NCBI RefSeq assembly: GCF_900313065.1
Contig: NZ_OMPU01000006.1
Span: 440,734 to 504,733, forward strand
Length of the DNA: 64,000 bases
Direction of reading: 5' to 3'
DNA from: Kiloniella sp. EL199
GTDB taxonomy: Bacteria; Pseudomonadota; Alphaproteobacteria; Kiloniellales; Kiloniellaceae
Positions 8,793-17,725 of this stretch are shown here, in pieces; position 1 is the first letter of the stretch; each line of letters opens with the position of its first letter. The notes beneath the pieces were generated by a model. The model searched no databases and was not told the origin of the DNA. It saw only the letters and a program-made list of their open reading frames with translations. The position numbers were made by a program, and so were the translations under genes.

Positions 8793-11573
8793 TTATTCCG
8801 CTGCAACGGCAAGAGGTTCAATTCTTGCTGCGCTGTACTTGAATTCCGGAATCTTTCCGAATGGATCAAGTTGCGGGTTTGTTAACATGTTCGCCGCAGC
8901 TTCAGAGAAGCAGAATGGCATAAATATCATGCCTTCTGGGACTTCACGATCTTGACGAACTTTAAGGCTAACAGTTCCACGTCTTGTAGAGACGGCCACC
9001 CAGTCACCAGCATCCAGATCAAGTTTTTTCATATCCAAACGGTTGATGAAAACAACAGCTTCCGGCTCTAGATTATCTAGAACTTCAGAACGACGGGTCA
9101 TCGCGCCTGTGTGCCAATGCTCCAGAAGACGTCCGGTGGTTAGAACAAGCGGGAACTCCTTGTCCGGTAGTTCTGCTGGATCAATCAGAGCTGTTGAAAC
9201 AAGCTTGCCACGGCCTGAAGCTGTCGGGAAACCTTGAGCAAAGAGGATCTCTGTGCCTGGGCCATCTTTGCTTGTACAAGGATAGGTGACCACATTTTCA
9301 CGTGATAACCTTTCCCACGTGATGTTGTTCAGGGATGGCATAACCTGTGCCATTTCATTGAAAACATCACGTGGGTGCGTATAGCTCCAATCAAGTCCCA
9401 TGCGTTGGGCAAGTTCCTGAATGAGCTCCCAATCCTGTCTGGCATCACCCGGCGGGGGTACGGCTGCACGCCCCATCTGAACCTGGCGGTTGGTATTGGT
9501 AAAGGTACCATCTTTTTCGGCATGGGCAGAAGACGGCAAGATGACATCAGCATGCCAAGCCGTTTCTGTCATGAAGATATCTTGAACCACCAGATGATCC
9601 AGCATGGATAGGGCTTCGCGCGCATGCTGTTGATCTGGGTCAGACATCGCAGGGTTTTCACCCTGAATGAACATACCGGTGATGTTGCCATCATGAATCG
9701 CATCCATGATCTCAACAACGGTCAGGCCTTTTTTCTTATCGAGTTCCATGCCCCAGAAATCTTCCATACGGCTGCGAATTTCTTCGTTCTCGACCGATTG
9801 ATAATCTGGGTAAAGCATTGGAATAAGGCCGGCGTCTGATGCTCCCTGCACATTGTTTTGGCCGCGGAGTGGGTGAAGACCTGTACCCGGGCGACCAATC
9901 TGACCTGTGATCAGGGACATGGCGATCAAGCTGCGAACATTATCCGTACCGTGGGTGTGCTGGGATACACCCATCCCCCAAAGGATAAGGGAGGCTTCGG
10001 AAGTTGCATAAAGGCGTGCAGTCTCACGTAGGGTTTGCGCATCAATACCACAGATTTCTGCCATATCTTCGGGGGCAAAATCCTTGATATTTTCTTTTAA
10101 CTCTTCAAAACCTTCGGTGTTGGCTTGAACGTACTGAAGATCATATAGCTTTTCTTCGATGATTGTATAGATCATTGCGTTTAGCATAGCGACATCACGG
10201 CCAGGCTTGAACTGCAGGTGATTATCAGCATAACGCACAAGGCTTTGCCCGCGAGGATCCATGACAATCAAGTGTTTGTTTGGATCTTTTGCCGCCTGTT
10301 TGATGTATGTGGCGGCAACCGGGTGGTTCCAGCCGGGACGACAGCCAATAATGATAATACATTCTGCATCTGCAACCGAGGTGAACGGCGCAGACACCGC
10401 ACCGGAACCCACACCTTCCATCAGTGCTGCAACAGATGATGCATGGCAAAGACGTGTACAGTGGTCAACGTTGTTGCTGCCAAAACCTGTCCGAACAAGT
10501 TTCTGGAACAGATAGGCTTCTTCGTTTGATCCTTTGGCGGATCCGAAACCAGCAAGAGCTTTTGGACCTTTTTCATCGCGTATTTTATTCAAACCCGATG
10601 CCGCACGTTCGAGTGCTTCTTCCCATGTTGCTTCACGGAAATAAGCAGAGAAATCGTTGTCGGGGACACCAATATTCCAGCCGCGTGGTGCATCATCGCG
10701 ACGGATAAGCGGTTTTGTCAGGCGGTTTGGATTGTGAATATAGTCAAATCCAAAGCGGCCTTTCACACAAAGGCGTTTTTCATTTGCGGGGCCTTCTGCG
10801 CCATCAACCTTGATAATTTTATCATCTTTGACATGAACTTCGGTTTGGCAGCCAACACCGCAGAACGGACAAACAGAATTTACAATTTCATCAGCATAAT
10901 CTTCTCTGACACCTGCATCATTCAGAAGAGAGCTTTCCATGAGCGCGCCTGTTGGGCAGGCCTGGACACATTCACCGCAAGCTACACAAGTACTGTCACC
11001 CATGTCGGCATTGAAATCGAACACAACGCTGGATTTCGACCCGCGGAAAGCCATGCCAATAACGTCGTTTACCTGTACTTCGCGGCAGGCACGGACACAG
11101 AGATTACAGTTAATACAAGCATCCAAATTTACAGCGATTGCCGTATGGCTTAAATCTGCCATTGGACGTTCATGAGCGGGGAAACGGCTGGATGTGACAC
11201 CGATATCTGATGCCCAGTTCCAGAATTTTGAATCCGGTTCATGGGCTTCTTCGCGAGTAGGCTGGTCCGCAACGAGCAGTTCAAACACCATTTCCCGTGC
11301 TTTTTTTGCTCGCTCAGTTGCTGTGTTAACAACCATACCTTCTGCCGGTTGGCGTATACATGATGCAGCAAGCGTACGCTCGCCTTCTATTTGGACCATA
11401 CAGGCGCGGCAATTCCCATCAGACCTGTAACCCGGTTCAGGCTGATAACAAAGGTGAGGGATTTCTGTGCCCAGACGGTCCGCAACCTGCCAGATAGATT
11501 CACCCGGCTGAGCGATGACTTCATTTCCGTTAAGTGTAAAGTTGACCGGTTTTGTGTTTGCAGTAACAGACAT
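8793..11573 (-). CDS. fdsA: NAD-dependent formate dehydrogenase, molybdopterin (alpha) subunit
   Basis: A 926-residue catalytic subunit that oxidises formate to CO2. In order it has a 2Fe-2S ferredoxin domain (about 10-90, CYQPEPGYRSDGNCRAC), a 4Fe-4S segment (CINCNLCVRAC, CVACGECVQAC, about 150-215), the FdhF-type 4Fe-4S start of the molybdopterin domain (CPFCGVGC, about 235-270), and the catalytic domains. Mo is expected to be bound by Cys376 in RLCHASS, so this is a Cys rather than a selenocysteine enzyme. The C-terminal dinucleotide-binding domain runs from about residue 800. The start overlaps the stop of the upstream gene by one base (TAATG), which suggests translational coupling. No Tat signal is seen, which fits a cytoplasmic FdsABG-type enzyme. 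FdsC/FdhD and FdsD are not in the window. Confidence 0.93.
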   Translation of the reverse strand: MSVTANTKPVNFTLNGNEVIAQPGESIWQVADRLGTEIPHLCYQPEPGYRSDGNCRACMVQIEGERTLAASCIRQPAEGMVVNTATERAKKAREMVFELLVADQPTREEAHEPDSKFWNWASDIGVTSSRFPAHERPMADLSHTAIAVNLDACINCNLCVRACREVQVNDVIGMAFRGSKSSVVFDFNADMGDSTCVACGECVQACPTGALMESSLLNDAGVREDYADEIVNSVCPFCGVGCQTEVHVKDDKIIKVDGAEGPANEKRLCVKGRFGFDYIHNPNRLTKPLIRRDDAPRGWNIGVPDNDFSAYFREATWEEALERAASGLNKIRDEKGPKALAGFGSAKGSNEEAYLFQKLVRTGFGSNNVDHCTRLCHASSVAALMEGVGSGAVSAPFTSVADAECIIIIGCRPGWNHPVAATYIKQAAKDPNKHLIVMDPRGQSLVRYADNHLQFKPGRDVAMLNAMIYTIIEEKLYDLQYVQANTEGFEELKENIKDFAPEDMAEICGIDAQTLRETARLYATSEASLILWGMGVSQHTHGTDNVRSLIAMSLITGQIGRPGTGLHPLRGQNNVQGASDAGLIPMLYPDYQSVENEEIRSRMEDFWGMELDKKKGLTVVEIMDAIHDGNITGMFIQGENPAMSDPDQQHAREALSMLDHLVVQDIFMTETAWHADVILPSSAHAEKDGTFTNTNRQVQMGRAAVPPPGDARQDWELIQELAQRMGLDWSYTHPRDVFNEMAQVMPSLNNITWERLSRENVVTYPCTSKDGPGTEILFAQGFPTASGRGKLVSTALIDPAELPDKEFPLVLTTGRLLEHWHTGAMTRRSEVLDNLEPEAVVFINRLDMKKLDLDAGDWVAVSTRRGTVSLKVRQDREVPEGMIFMPFCFSEAAANMLTNPQLDPFGKIPEFKYSAARIEPLAVAAE

Positions 11574-13303
11574 TACAGTTCCTCCGGAAAATGTTTCATC
11601 ACTGTGAGTAAAGGATTAGGCGCTGCCTGACCCAAACCGCAAATAGAAGCATCCATCATCACTGTGGAAAGTTCTTTTAGAAGATCCTTGTCCCATTTGT
11701 CTTGTTCCATAAGACTAACAGCTTTTTCAGTTCCTGCACGACATGGCGTACACTGACCACAACTTTCATCTTCGAAGAAGCGCATCAGATTTACGGCAAC
11801 ATCTCGCATGTTATCCTGATCGGAAAGCACGATTACCGCAGCAGAGCCAATAAAACAGCCATGTTCATGAAGTGTATCAAAATCCAGTGGAACATCGCCC
11901 AAGCTCGCGGGGAGAATACCCCCGGAAGCTCCCCCCGGTAAATAGGCTTTGAATTCATGTCCATCAGCCATGCCATCGCAATATTCTGCGATAAGCTCTT
12001 TGATCGTGATACCAGCTGGTGCGAATTTAACGCCCGGGTTTTTTACGCGTCCGGAAACAGAGAAAGATCGCAAACCTTTGCGACCATTTCTGCCGTGGCT
12101 CGTAAACCACTCTGGACCTTTTTCAATAAGATCCCGCACCCAATAGACAGTTTCTACATTGTTTGTGAGTGTCGGTAAACCGAACAGGCCGACCTGTGAT
12201 GGGAAAGGAGGTTTGTGGCGAGGATAACCTTTTTTTCCTTCGATGGATTCAATCATAGCTGATTCTTCACCACAGATGTAGGCACCTGCACCCCTGCGAA
12301 GATCAATCTTAATCCCGTTATTGAGACCTTCGGCGTAAACACGCTCGATTTCTTTGTTTAGAAGTTTGATAACGGCGGGATATTCGTCACGAATATAGAT
12401 ATAGCTTGCTTCTACTTCGCCGACCCAAGCACCGATCAACATACCTTCGAGGAAACGATGTGGATCAGTTTCCAAGTAATGCCGATCTTTGAATGTTCCC
12501 GGTTCGCCTTCATCACCATTAATCGCCATTAATCGAGGTTTTGGTTGTTGGCGAATGATGCTCCACTTCAGGCCTGTAGGGAAGCCGGCACCTCCGAGTC
12601 CCCGCAGGCCAGTGTTTTTAAGAAGCTCGACAATCTCGTCACGGTCATATTTACCTTCGTAACATTCACGGAGCACTTTGTAACCGCCATCTGCAACATA
12701 GGCGTTGTAGTCTCTGTAATCGACAGCTGCAGGGTGAATGTCTTTGTTTTCTGTCGCGGCCGTGATGTTCTCTACTGTTGCATTATCAACATGATTGTGA
12801 CCGACTTCAGCGACAGGCGCACAATCACATCGTCCCATACAAGGGGCGGGTATAATACGAACGTTTTGGGCAACTGAGTCGGGAAGATGTTTTAGCAGAT
12901 CTTTTGCACCAGCCATTTCACAACTCAGGCTTTCGCAGACACGAACAGTTATTTCCGCAGGTGCCTCTTCATCATCGAGTACAATATCAAAGTGTGCGTA
13001 AAAGGAAGCAACTTCGTACACTTCGGCCATGGGAAGTTTCATTTCATCAGCCAAGGCTTGTAAATGACCTGCTGACAGACTGCCATATTTGTCTTGAATA
13101 AGATGTAAGTGCTCGATCAAAAGATCTCTTTGGCGTGATTTATTACCAAGAAGAGCAACGATTTCTTCGTGAGCTTCTATTTCAAGCTGGCGGCCCTTGG
13201 CAAATACTGGTGGCTTACGACGACCGGATCCAGGGTGGATTTGGCGTTTAACTGGGGGACTGTCTTTTTTAGAGGGGACATCCAAGACGCTGCTATCTGA
13301 CAT
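11573..13303 (-). CDS. fdsB: NAD-dependent formate dehydrogenase, fused gamma-beta (NuoE-NuoF-like) subunit
   Basis: A 576-residue diaphorase subunit that passes electrons from the alpha subunit to NAD+. Residues to about 190 form a NuoE/FdsG-like thioredoxin-fold domain with a 2Fe-2S site (C-x4-C in VCESLSC, C-x3-C in PCMGRC). The rest is NuoF/FdsB-like, with an FMN/NADH fold (GLRGLGGAGFPTGLKW, NGDEGEPGTFKDR, GAGAYICGEESA) and a 4Fe-4S site (SCGQCTPC plus a late Cys in ICGLGQ). In Cupriavidus and Rhodobacter the two parts are separate genes, whereas here they are one chain. It is the first gene of the operon. The promoter must lie in the 414-base gap upstream. Confidence 0.92.
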   Translation of the reverse strand: MSDSSVLDVPSKKDSPPVKRQIHPGSGRRKPPVFAKGRQLEIEAHEEIVALLGNKSRQRDLLIEHLHLIQDKYGSLSAGHLQALADEMKLPMAEVYEVASFYAHFDIVLDDEEAPAEITVRVCESLSCEMAGAKDLLKHLPDSVAQNVRIIPAPCMGRCDCAPVAEVGHNHVDNATVENITAATENKDIHPAAVDYRDYNAYVADGGYKVLRECYEGKYDRDEIVELLKNTGLRGLGGAGFPTGLKWSIIRQQPKPRLMAINGDEGEPGTFKDRHYLETDPHRFLEGMLIGAWVGEVEASYIYIRDEYPAVIKLLNKEIERVYAEGLNNGIKIDLRRGAGAYICGEESAMIESIEGKKGYPRHKPPFPSQVGLFGLPTLTNNVETVYWVRDLIEKGPEWFTSHGRNGRKGLRSFSVSGRVKNPGVKFAPAGITIKELIAEYCDGMADGHEFKAYLPGGASGGILPASLGDVPLDFDTLHEHGCFIGSAAVIVLSDQDNMRDVAVNLMRFFEDESCGQCTPCRAGTEKAVSLMEQDKWDKDLLKELSTVMMDASICGLGQAAPNPLLTVMKHFPEEL

Positions 13304-13717
13304 TATTTATGCTTCTCCACGACAATTTGCCTTCATTGGGGCATGTGTTCGGGTTTGTCCCGATTATGTTCTGCTTTAAGGGGAACCTCTTACTTGGCAA
13401 AGATGTCCTGGCAGCGCTCTTATACGCGCTACGATTCTATCGTACTCTCGAAGCTTCCTTATTACATTTTACAGTTCTTTACCAAGGAAGTGTAGTAAGC
13501 GGACATTCGCAAAGTCCTATGCTTTGATAGGGTTTACTTATGAACATGTTATCTGGAAGCGTGAAACAAGCCATTGTTGTAACAATCTTCAATAATAGTT
13601 TTATCAATTTTGTTTATCTCTGGTTAACTGCATGCGGGTATTTTATATGCAACATTATGAAATTCTTCATGCTCACTAAAAAAATAGCTACATCCTTAAA
13701 AGAGATTTTTGTAACCA
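13304..13717. other. Intergenic region between formate dehydrogenase and chpT
   Basis: 414 bases with no convincing gene. It is divergent, so it should hold the promoters of the formate dehydrogenase operon and chpT. It is AT-rich toward chpT (13560-13715). There are single TTAA tetramers but no TTAA-N7-TTAA pair. I see no riboswitch-like or repeat structure. Confidence 0.4.
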
Positions 13718-14353
13718 ATGAATAGTAAAATTGATTTTCGTGTTCTTGAGCTTCTTTCCTCGCGCCTCTGTCATGATTTAGTTGGGCCTGTAGGGGCTGT
13801 TAACAATGGCCTTGAACTTATGGAGGATGATTCCTTTGGTATGGCAGATGATGCTTTGAAATTGGCATCGGCATCAGCTTCTCAAGCAGCGGCTACTCTA
13901 CAGTTTTATCGACTGGCTTATGGTTTGGCGGGGAGCCGCATGGGCAGTGATTATGCGACTTTAAACCAACTGGCTGTTAATTACCTGGCTCATACCAAAG
14001 TTGATTTTAAATGGCCGGATCTGACTGCGCCCGAGGGATTGCCGGATAATGGGGGTAAAGTCCTTCTTAATCTTGTCGCACTGGGTGTCGAGATGTTACC
14101 AAGGGGCGGCGTTATTACTGCGTTGAGCGGGAATGCTGATACAGGAACCTTTGTAGCTGTGACGGTATCAGGTGAACAGGTTTCGATTCGTGAAGAGGTC
14201 ATGGAGGCTTTGACGGATAATGTTGATACCAAGGAATTGACACCGCGCAATGTTCACGCATTTTTTACTCGTTTTCTGGCGCAACAAAGTGGCACGGATT
14301 TATTGATTAACAACTCCGTCGATGGACATGTTCAACTTATTGTATCGTTCTAA
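13718..14353 (+). CDS. chpT: ChpT, histidine phosphotransferase of the CckA-ChpT-CtrA relay
   Basis: A 211-residue protein with a DHp-like helical hairpin at the N-terminus, LSSRLCHDLVGPVGAVNNGLEL, in which His19 is the phospho-carrying residue. A degenerate ATPase-like domain that lacks the nucleotide-binding boxes follows. This is the ChpT/HPTransfase family, which in Caulobacter passes phosphate from CckA to CtrA and CpdR. CtrA itself is encoded 10 kb downstream. It is a single gene with its own terminator. Confidence 0.88.
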   Translation: MNSKIDFRVLELLSSRLCHDLVGPVGAVNNGLELMEDDSFGMADDALKLASASASQAAATLQFYRLAYGLAGSRMGSDYATLNQLAVNYLAHTKVDFKWPDLTAPEGLPDNGGKVLLNLVALGVEMLPRGGVITALSGNADTGTFVAVTVSGEQVSIREEVMEALTDNVDTKELTPRNVHAFFTRFLAQQSGTDLLINNSVDGHVQLIVSF

Positions 14354-14429
14354 AAACATTTAAAAGCCTTTCTTTAATAAAAGAAATACATGCTGTCTGT
14401 TCTAATGCCCGACTATTTGTAATGTTTGT

Positions 14430-14462
14430 AAAACAGCTTTCTTTTTCAGAGAGCTGTTTTTT
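14430..14462 (+). terminator. chpT terminator
   Basis: An inverted repeat, AAAACAGCTTTC (14430-14441) and GAGAGCTGTTTT (14449-14460), with one G-T pair, is followed by more T residues. It lies about 75 bases after the chpT stop. Confidence 0.8.
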
Positions 14463-14484
14463 GTGCTTGGGTTACGACAAAGAA

Positions 14485-14578
14485 TGAGAACTATTCGCAT
14501 AATTTTGGTTGATCAATTGAGAATGATTTGCAATATTTCTTGCGGTTTCACAGAGAGGTTTCTCTCAATTAGTTCTCA
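14485..14578. promoter_or_regulatory. Iron-responsive (Fur/Irr-type) operator cluster, putative
   Basis: Two 19-base near-repeats, TGAGAACTATTCGCATAAT (14485-14503) and TGAGAATGATTTGCAATAT (14518-14536), plus an inverted TGAGAA core (14578-14573) lie just upstream of the iron-binding protein gene. By eye the second matches 13 of 19 positions of the classical Fur box. Which regulator (Fur, Irr, RirA) binds is not known. Confidence 0.6.
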
Positions 14579-14617
14579 TATCGGCCAAAGAGGTCGATGA
14601 AAATAGGAGACAGTCAC

Positions 14618-15643
14618 ATGAAGGCTGCTTGGTTAGCAACAACTGCAATGCTTACTGCTGCTTCGATAGGTAGCACAGCAACTTATGCTGAAGATGTCGT
14701 CAACGTATATACATCCCGTCATTATCAGACGGATGATGCGCTCTATGATAATTTCACTAAAGAGACAGGCATTAAAGTCAATCTTATCGAAGGCAAAGGT
14801 GCTGCACTTATCGAGCGTATTAAAAGTGAAGGTGCTAACAGCCCTGCTGACGTTCTGATTACTGTTGATGCCGGAAACCTGTGGCGTGCAGAACAGAAAG
14901 ATATTTTCCAGTCTGTTTCTTCAAATAAACTGGATGCAAATATCCCTGAAAACCTGCGTCACCCTGGTCAGAAATGGTATGGTTTGTCGACACGTGCCCG
15001 GATGATCTTTTTTGATAAAGCCAAAATCAAAGACGGTGAGATTACAAGCTACGAAGATCTGGCCGATCCAAAGTGGAAGGGCAAAGTTTGTATTCGTAAG
15101 AGCTCTAATATTTACAACCAGTCTTTACTTGCCTCTATCGTAGAAGCAAAGGGCGCAGAAGTTGCTGAAAAATGGGCGTCTGATGTTGTGACAAACTTTG
15201 CACGTCAACCTGTGAAGGGGGATACGAACCAACTGCGTGGTATTGGTTCTGGCGAATGTGAAATTGCTGTTGCCAATTCCTATTACTTTGTTCGTTTGCT
15301 GACAAAGCCAAAAGATAAAGATAAAGGCCTTGCGGACAAACTGGGTTATGTATTCCCGAACCAGTCTGATCGAGGCACACATGTGAATATTTCTGGCGCT
15401 GGTGTGGTGAAATCTGCCCCGAATAAAGAAGCTGCTGTGAAATTCCTTGAATATCTGACTGATCAACAGGCACAAAGCTACTTTGCTGACGGCAACAATG
15501 AATTCCCGGTTGTTTCAGGTGTTGCCCCGAATTCAGCTGTTAAAGGTTTGGGTGATTTCAAGGTTGATACAGTGAACGTTTCTGTTTATGGCAAAAATCA
15601 GGTTACTGCTCAGAAGATTTTTGACCGCGTTGGCTGGAAATAA
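14618..15643 (+). CDS. Fe(III) ABC transporter substrate-binding protein (FutA/FbpA family)
   Basis: A 341-residue periplasmic binding protein. The Sec signal peptide (KAAWLATTAMLTAASIGSTATYA) is followed by a mature start at EDVVNVYTSRHYQTDD, the FutA/FbpA beginning with an iron-ligand tyrosine. Further on, NSYYFVRLL holds the paired tyrosines that bind ferric ion in this family. It would deliver Fe(III) to the inner-membrane permease. The ATG at 14618 has AGGAGA at good spacing; an upstream ATG at 14597 would break the signal peptide. It is preceded by Fur/Irr-like boxes and followed by a strong terminator shared with the convergent permease gene. Confidence 0.9.
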   Translation: MKAAWLATTAMLTAASIGSTATYAEDVVNVYTSRHYQTDDALYDNFTKETGIKVNLIEGKGAALIERIKSEGANSPADVLITVDAGNLWRAEQKDIFQSVSSNKLDANIPENLRHPGQKWYGLSTRARMIFFDKAKIKDGEITSYEDLADPKWKGKVCIRKSSNIYNQSLLASIVEAKGAEVAEKWASDVVTNFARQPVKGDTNQLRGIGSGECEIAVANSYYFVRLLTKPKDKDKGLADKLGYVFPNQSDRGTHVNISGAGVVKSAPNKEAAVKFLEYLTDQQAQSYFADGNNEFPVVSGVAPNSAVKGLGDFKVDTVNVSVYGKNQVTAQKIFDRVGWK

Positions 15644-15671
15644 AACCTGGGATATAAGAGTTTGAGAATAC

Positions 15672-15712
15672 AAAAGCCCTGCAACTGTTATGAATAGTTG
15701 CAGGGCTTTTTT
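15672..15712. terminator. Bidirectional terminator between iron-transport genes
   Basis: A perfect 15-bp inverted repeat (AAAAGCCCTGCAACT at 15672-15686, complement at 15696-15710) with a 9-base loop and A/T tracts on both sides. It can serve both the binding-protein gene and the permease gene that converges on it. Confidence 0.93.
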
Positions 15713-15736
15713 ATTGCGCTGGTTAACGTTCCTCTT

Positions 15737-17434
15737 TTATCTTTCTTGAGCTTCTGATCCTGCGCGACTTTTCGAGATTGCCCGCGTTAAAAGTATCAAA
15801 GGAAGAATCCCCACGAGAACAATTGTTAGCGATGCTGTGGAGGATTCTGACAAACGTTCATCAGATGCGAGATTATAGGCTTGAGTTGCTAGAGTATCAA
15901 AATTGAAAGGGCGCATAACCAGAGTAGCCGGTAATTCTTTCATAACGTCGACAAAAACCACCAAGCCTGCTGTCATAATGCTGCCACTCATAATAGGAAT
16001 ATGCACATGTTGAAGGGTTTTGAATGGGCCATAGCCTAACGTGCGTGATGCATCTTCCATACTGGGGCGTATTTTCCCAAGTCCAGTTTCTACGGCATTG
16101 AGAGAAACAGCAAGGAAACGGACAAGGTAGGCAAAAACAAGAGCTGTGATCGAGCCCGTCAATAAGAGACCTGTGGAAATATCAAAAGTCTCACGCATCC
16201 AAGCATCGACTGCATTATCAAGCATGGCAAGTGGAAAGAGTGTCCCAATGGCAACAACAGTTCCCGGGACTGAATATCCCATAGATGCTATTCGCGTTGC
16301 AGTCTTTGAAAGAATGTTGGGTTGTAATCGGTTGGTATAGGTCAGTAAAATAGCAATAGAAACAGCCGTGATTGCAGTAACCAATGCTATTGTGAAACTG
16401 TTGAAAACCAGTTTGATAAACTTGGCCCCGAATTGTTGATCCCCCAAAGTGATTGACATATCCAGCAATAATACTGCGGGTAGAATGAATCCAAAAAACA
16501 AGGGTGTTATACAGGCGATGATTGCTCCGAACTGTCCAAGGCCTTCTAATTTATACCCCGGTAGATTTTGATAGCGATTTGTTGAGTGATGATATTGTGC
16601 GTTTCTCCTGCTGACCCTTTCTAAAATGAAAACGGTGAGGATAAAAATCAAAAGGCAGGCGGAAAGCTGGCGCGCAGCGGGGAGATCACCCATATTTGTC
16701 CAGGCGTTCATGATGCCTGTTGTAAAGGTTTGAACACCAAAGAAAGAAACGGTTCCAAAATCTGCGAGTGTTTCCATTAAGGCAAGGGAAGTTCCAGCGA
16801 TGATTGCTGGTCGTGCAAGAGGAAGGGCAACACGAAAGAAACTGCCCCAAGGACCACAGCCAAGTGTACGGCTGACTTCCAGTGCGCAAATGGATTGTTC
16901 GAGGAATGCTACCCTCGAAAGCATATAGACATACGGATATAAAACGAATGACAGCATAAGAATTGCGCCGGGCAAAGACCTTATTTCCGGGAACCAGTAT
17001 TCCCGAAACTCGACATTAAAAATATCACGGATCATTCCCTGGAACGGGCCACTTACTTGCAGAAAATCCGTGTAAGTATAGGCCATTACATAGGCGGGGA
17101 CAGCCATGGGAAGTATCAGCGCCCATTCAAAGACTTTGTGGCCCGGAAAGCGGCACATGGTAACAAGCCATGCTGTGCCCGTCCCAATGATAGAAACAAG
17201 AACGGCAACACCGACAGCCAAAAGGAATGTATTTACAAGGTAATCTGTAAGAACAGTCTCAACCAGATGACCCCATATATCACTTTTTGTTGTTAATGCA
17301 GATCCGACAACACTTAGAATTGGTATGGTAAACAGCGCTGAAACAAACAGAGCTAACCAGGTCATAAATCTGAATTTGTTTTTAAAGCGAAGGGTTGAAG
17401 CTTTCTGTTCAACCGCTATCGGGCCTTGAGCCAT
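15737..17434 (-). CDS. Fe(III) ABC transporter permease (FbpB-type, two fused domains)
   Basis: A 565-residue inner-membrane protein with about 12 hydrophobic helices and two copies of the binding-protein-dependent permease domain. The EAA-type loops are visible as LEVSRTLGCGPWGSFFRVALPLARPA in the first half and EDASRTLGYGPFKTLQHVHIPIM in the second, where the ATPase would dock. This fused layout is usual for FbpB/FutB/AfuB. It is convergent with the binding-protein gene. No ATPase gene (FbpC) lies in this window, so it must be encoded elsewhere. Iron as substrate is inferred from the neighbour and family. Confidence 0.9.
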   Translation of the reverse strand: MAQGPIAVEQKASTLRFKNKFRFMTWLALFVSALFTIPILSVVGSALTTKSDIWGHLVETVLTDYLVNTFLLAVGVAVLVSIIGTGTAWLVTMCRFPGHKVFEWALILPMAVPAYVMAYTYTDFLQVSGPFQGMIRDIFNVEFREYWFPEIRSLPGAILMLSFVLYPYVYMLSRVAFLEQSICALEVSRTLGCGPWGSFFRVALPLARPAIIAGTSLALMETLADFGTVSFFGVQTFTTGIMNAWTNMGDLPAARQLSACLLIFILTVFILERVSRRNAQYHHSTNRYQNLPGYKLEGLGQFGAIIACITPLFFGFILPAVLLLDMSITLGDQQFGAKFIKLVFNSFTIALVTAITAVSIAILLTYTNRLQPNILSKTATRIASMGYSVPGTVVAIGTLFPLAMLDNAVDAWMRETFDISTGLLLTGSITALVFAYLVRFLAVSLNAVETGLGKIRPSMEDASRTLGYGPFKTLQHVHIPIMSGSIMTAGLVVFVDVMKELPATLVMRPFNFDTLATQAYNLASDERLSESSTASLTIVLVGILPLILLTRAISKSRAGSEAQER

Positions 17435-17725
17435 AATCTCGAATCCGTCAAACTAGTCATTGTCGCAAATTTTTTTGCGACTCCCATTTGCTAACATGGC
17501 AAAAGCCTGACGACTAGGGTTTGTATAGGTTTTGTCATAAATAAATGACCCCTTTAACCCCTGAAAATCAATAAAATACGCGTTATTCCAACTAAAGTTA
17601 ATAAAGGATGGGGGTTGGGTAAGAGGTTATTAATCTTCCTTTGCCAAGCTTGTCATTGAATTAATAGTGGACTGCATGTTTGTGCATCCGATTTGGTTGA
17701 TCAGAGATGGAATGGAAGCGCGGTT

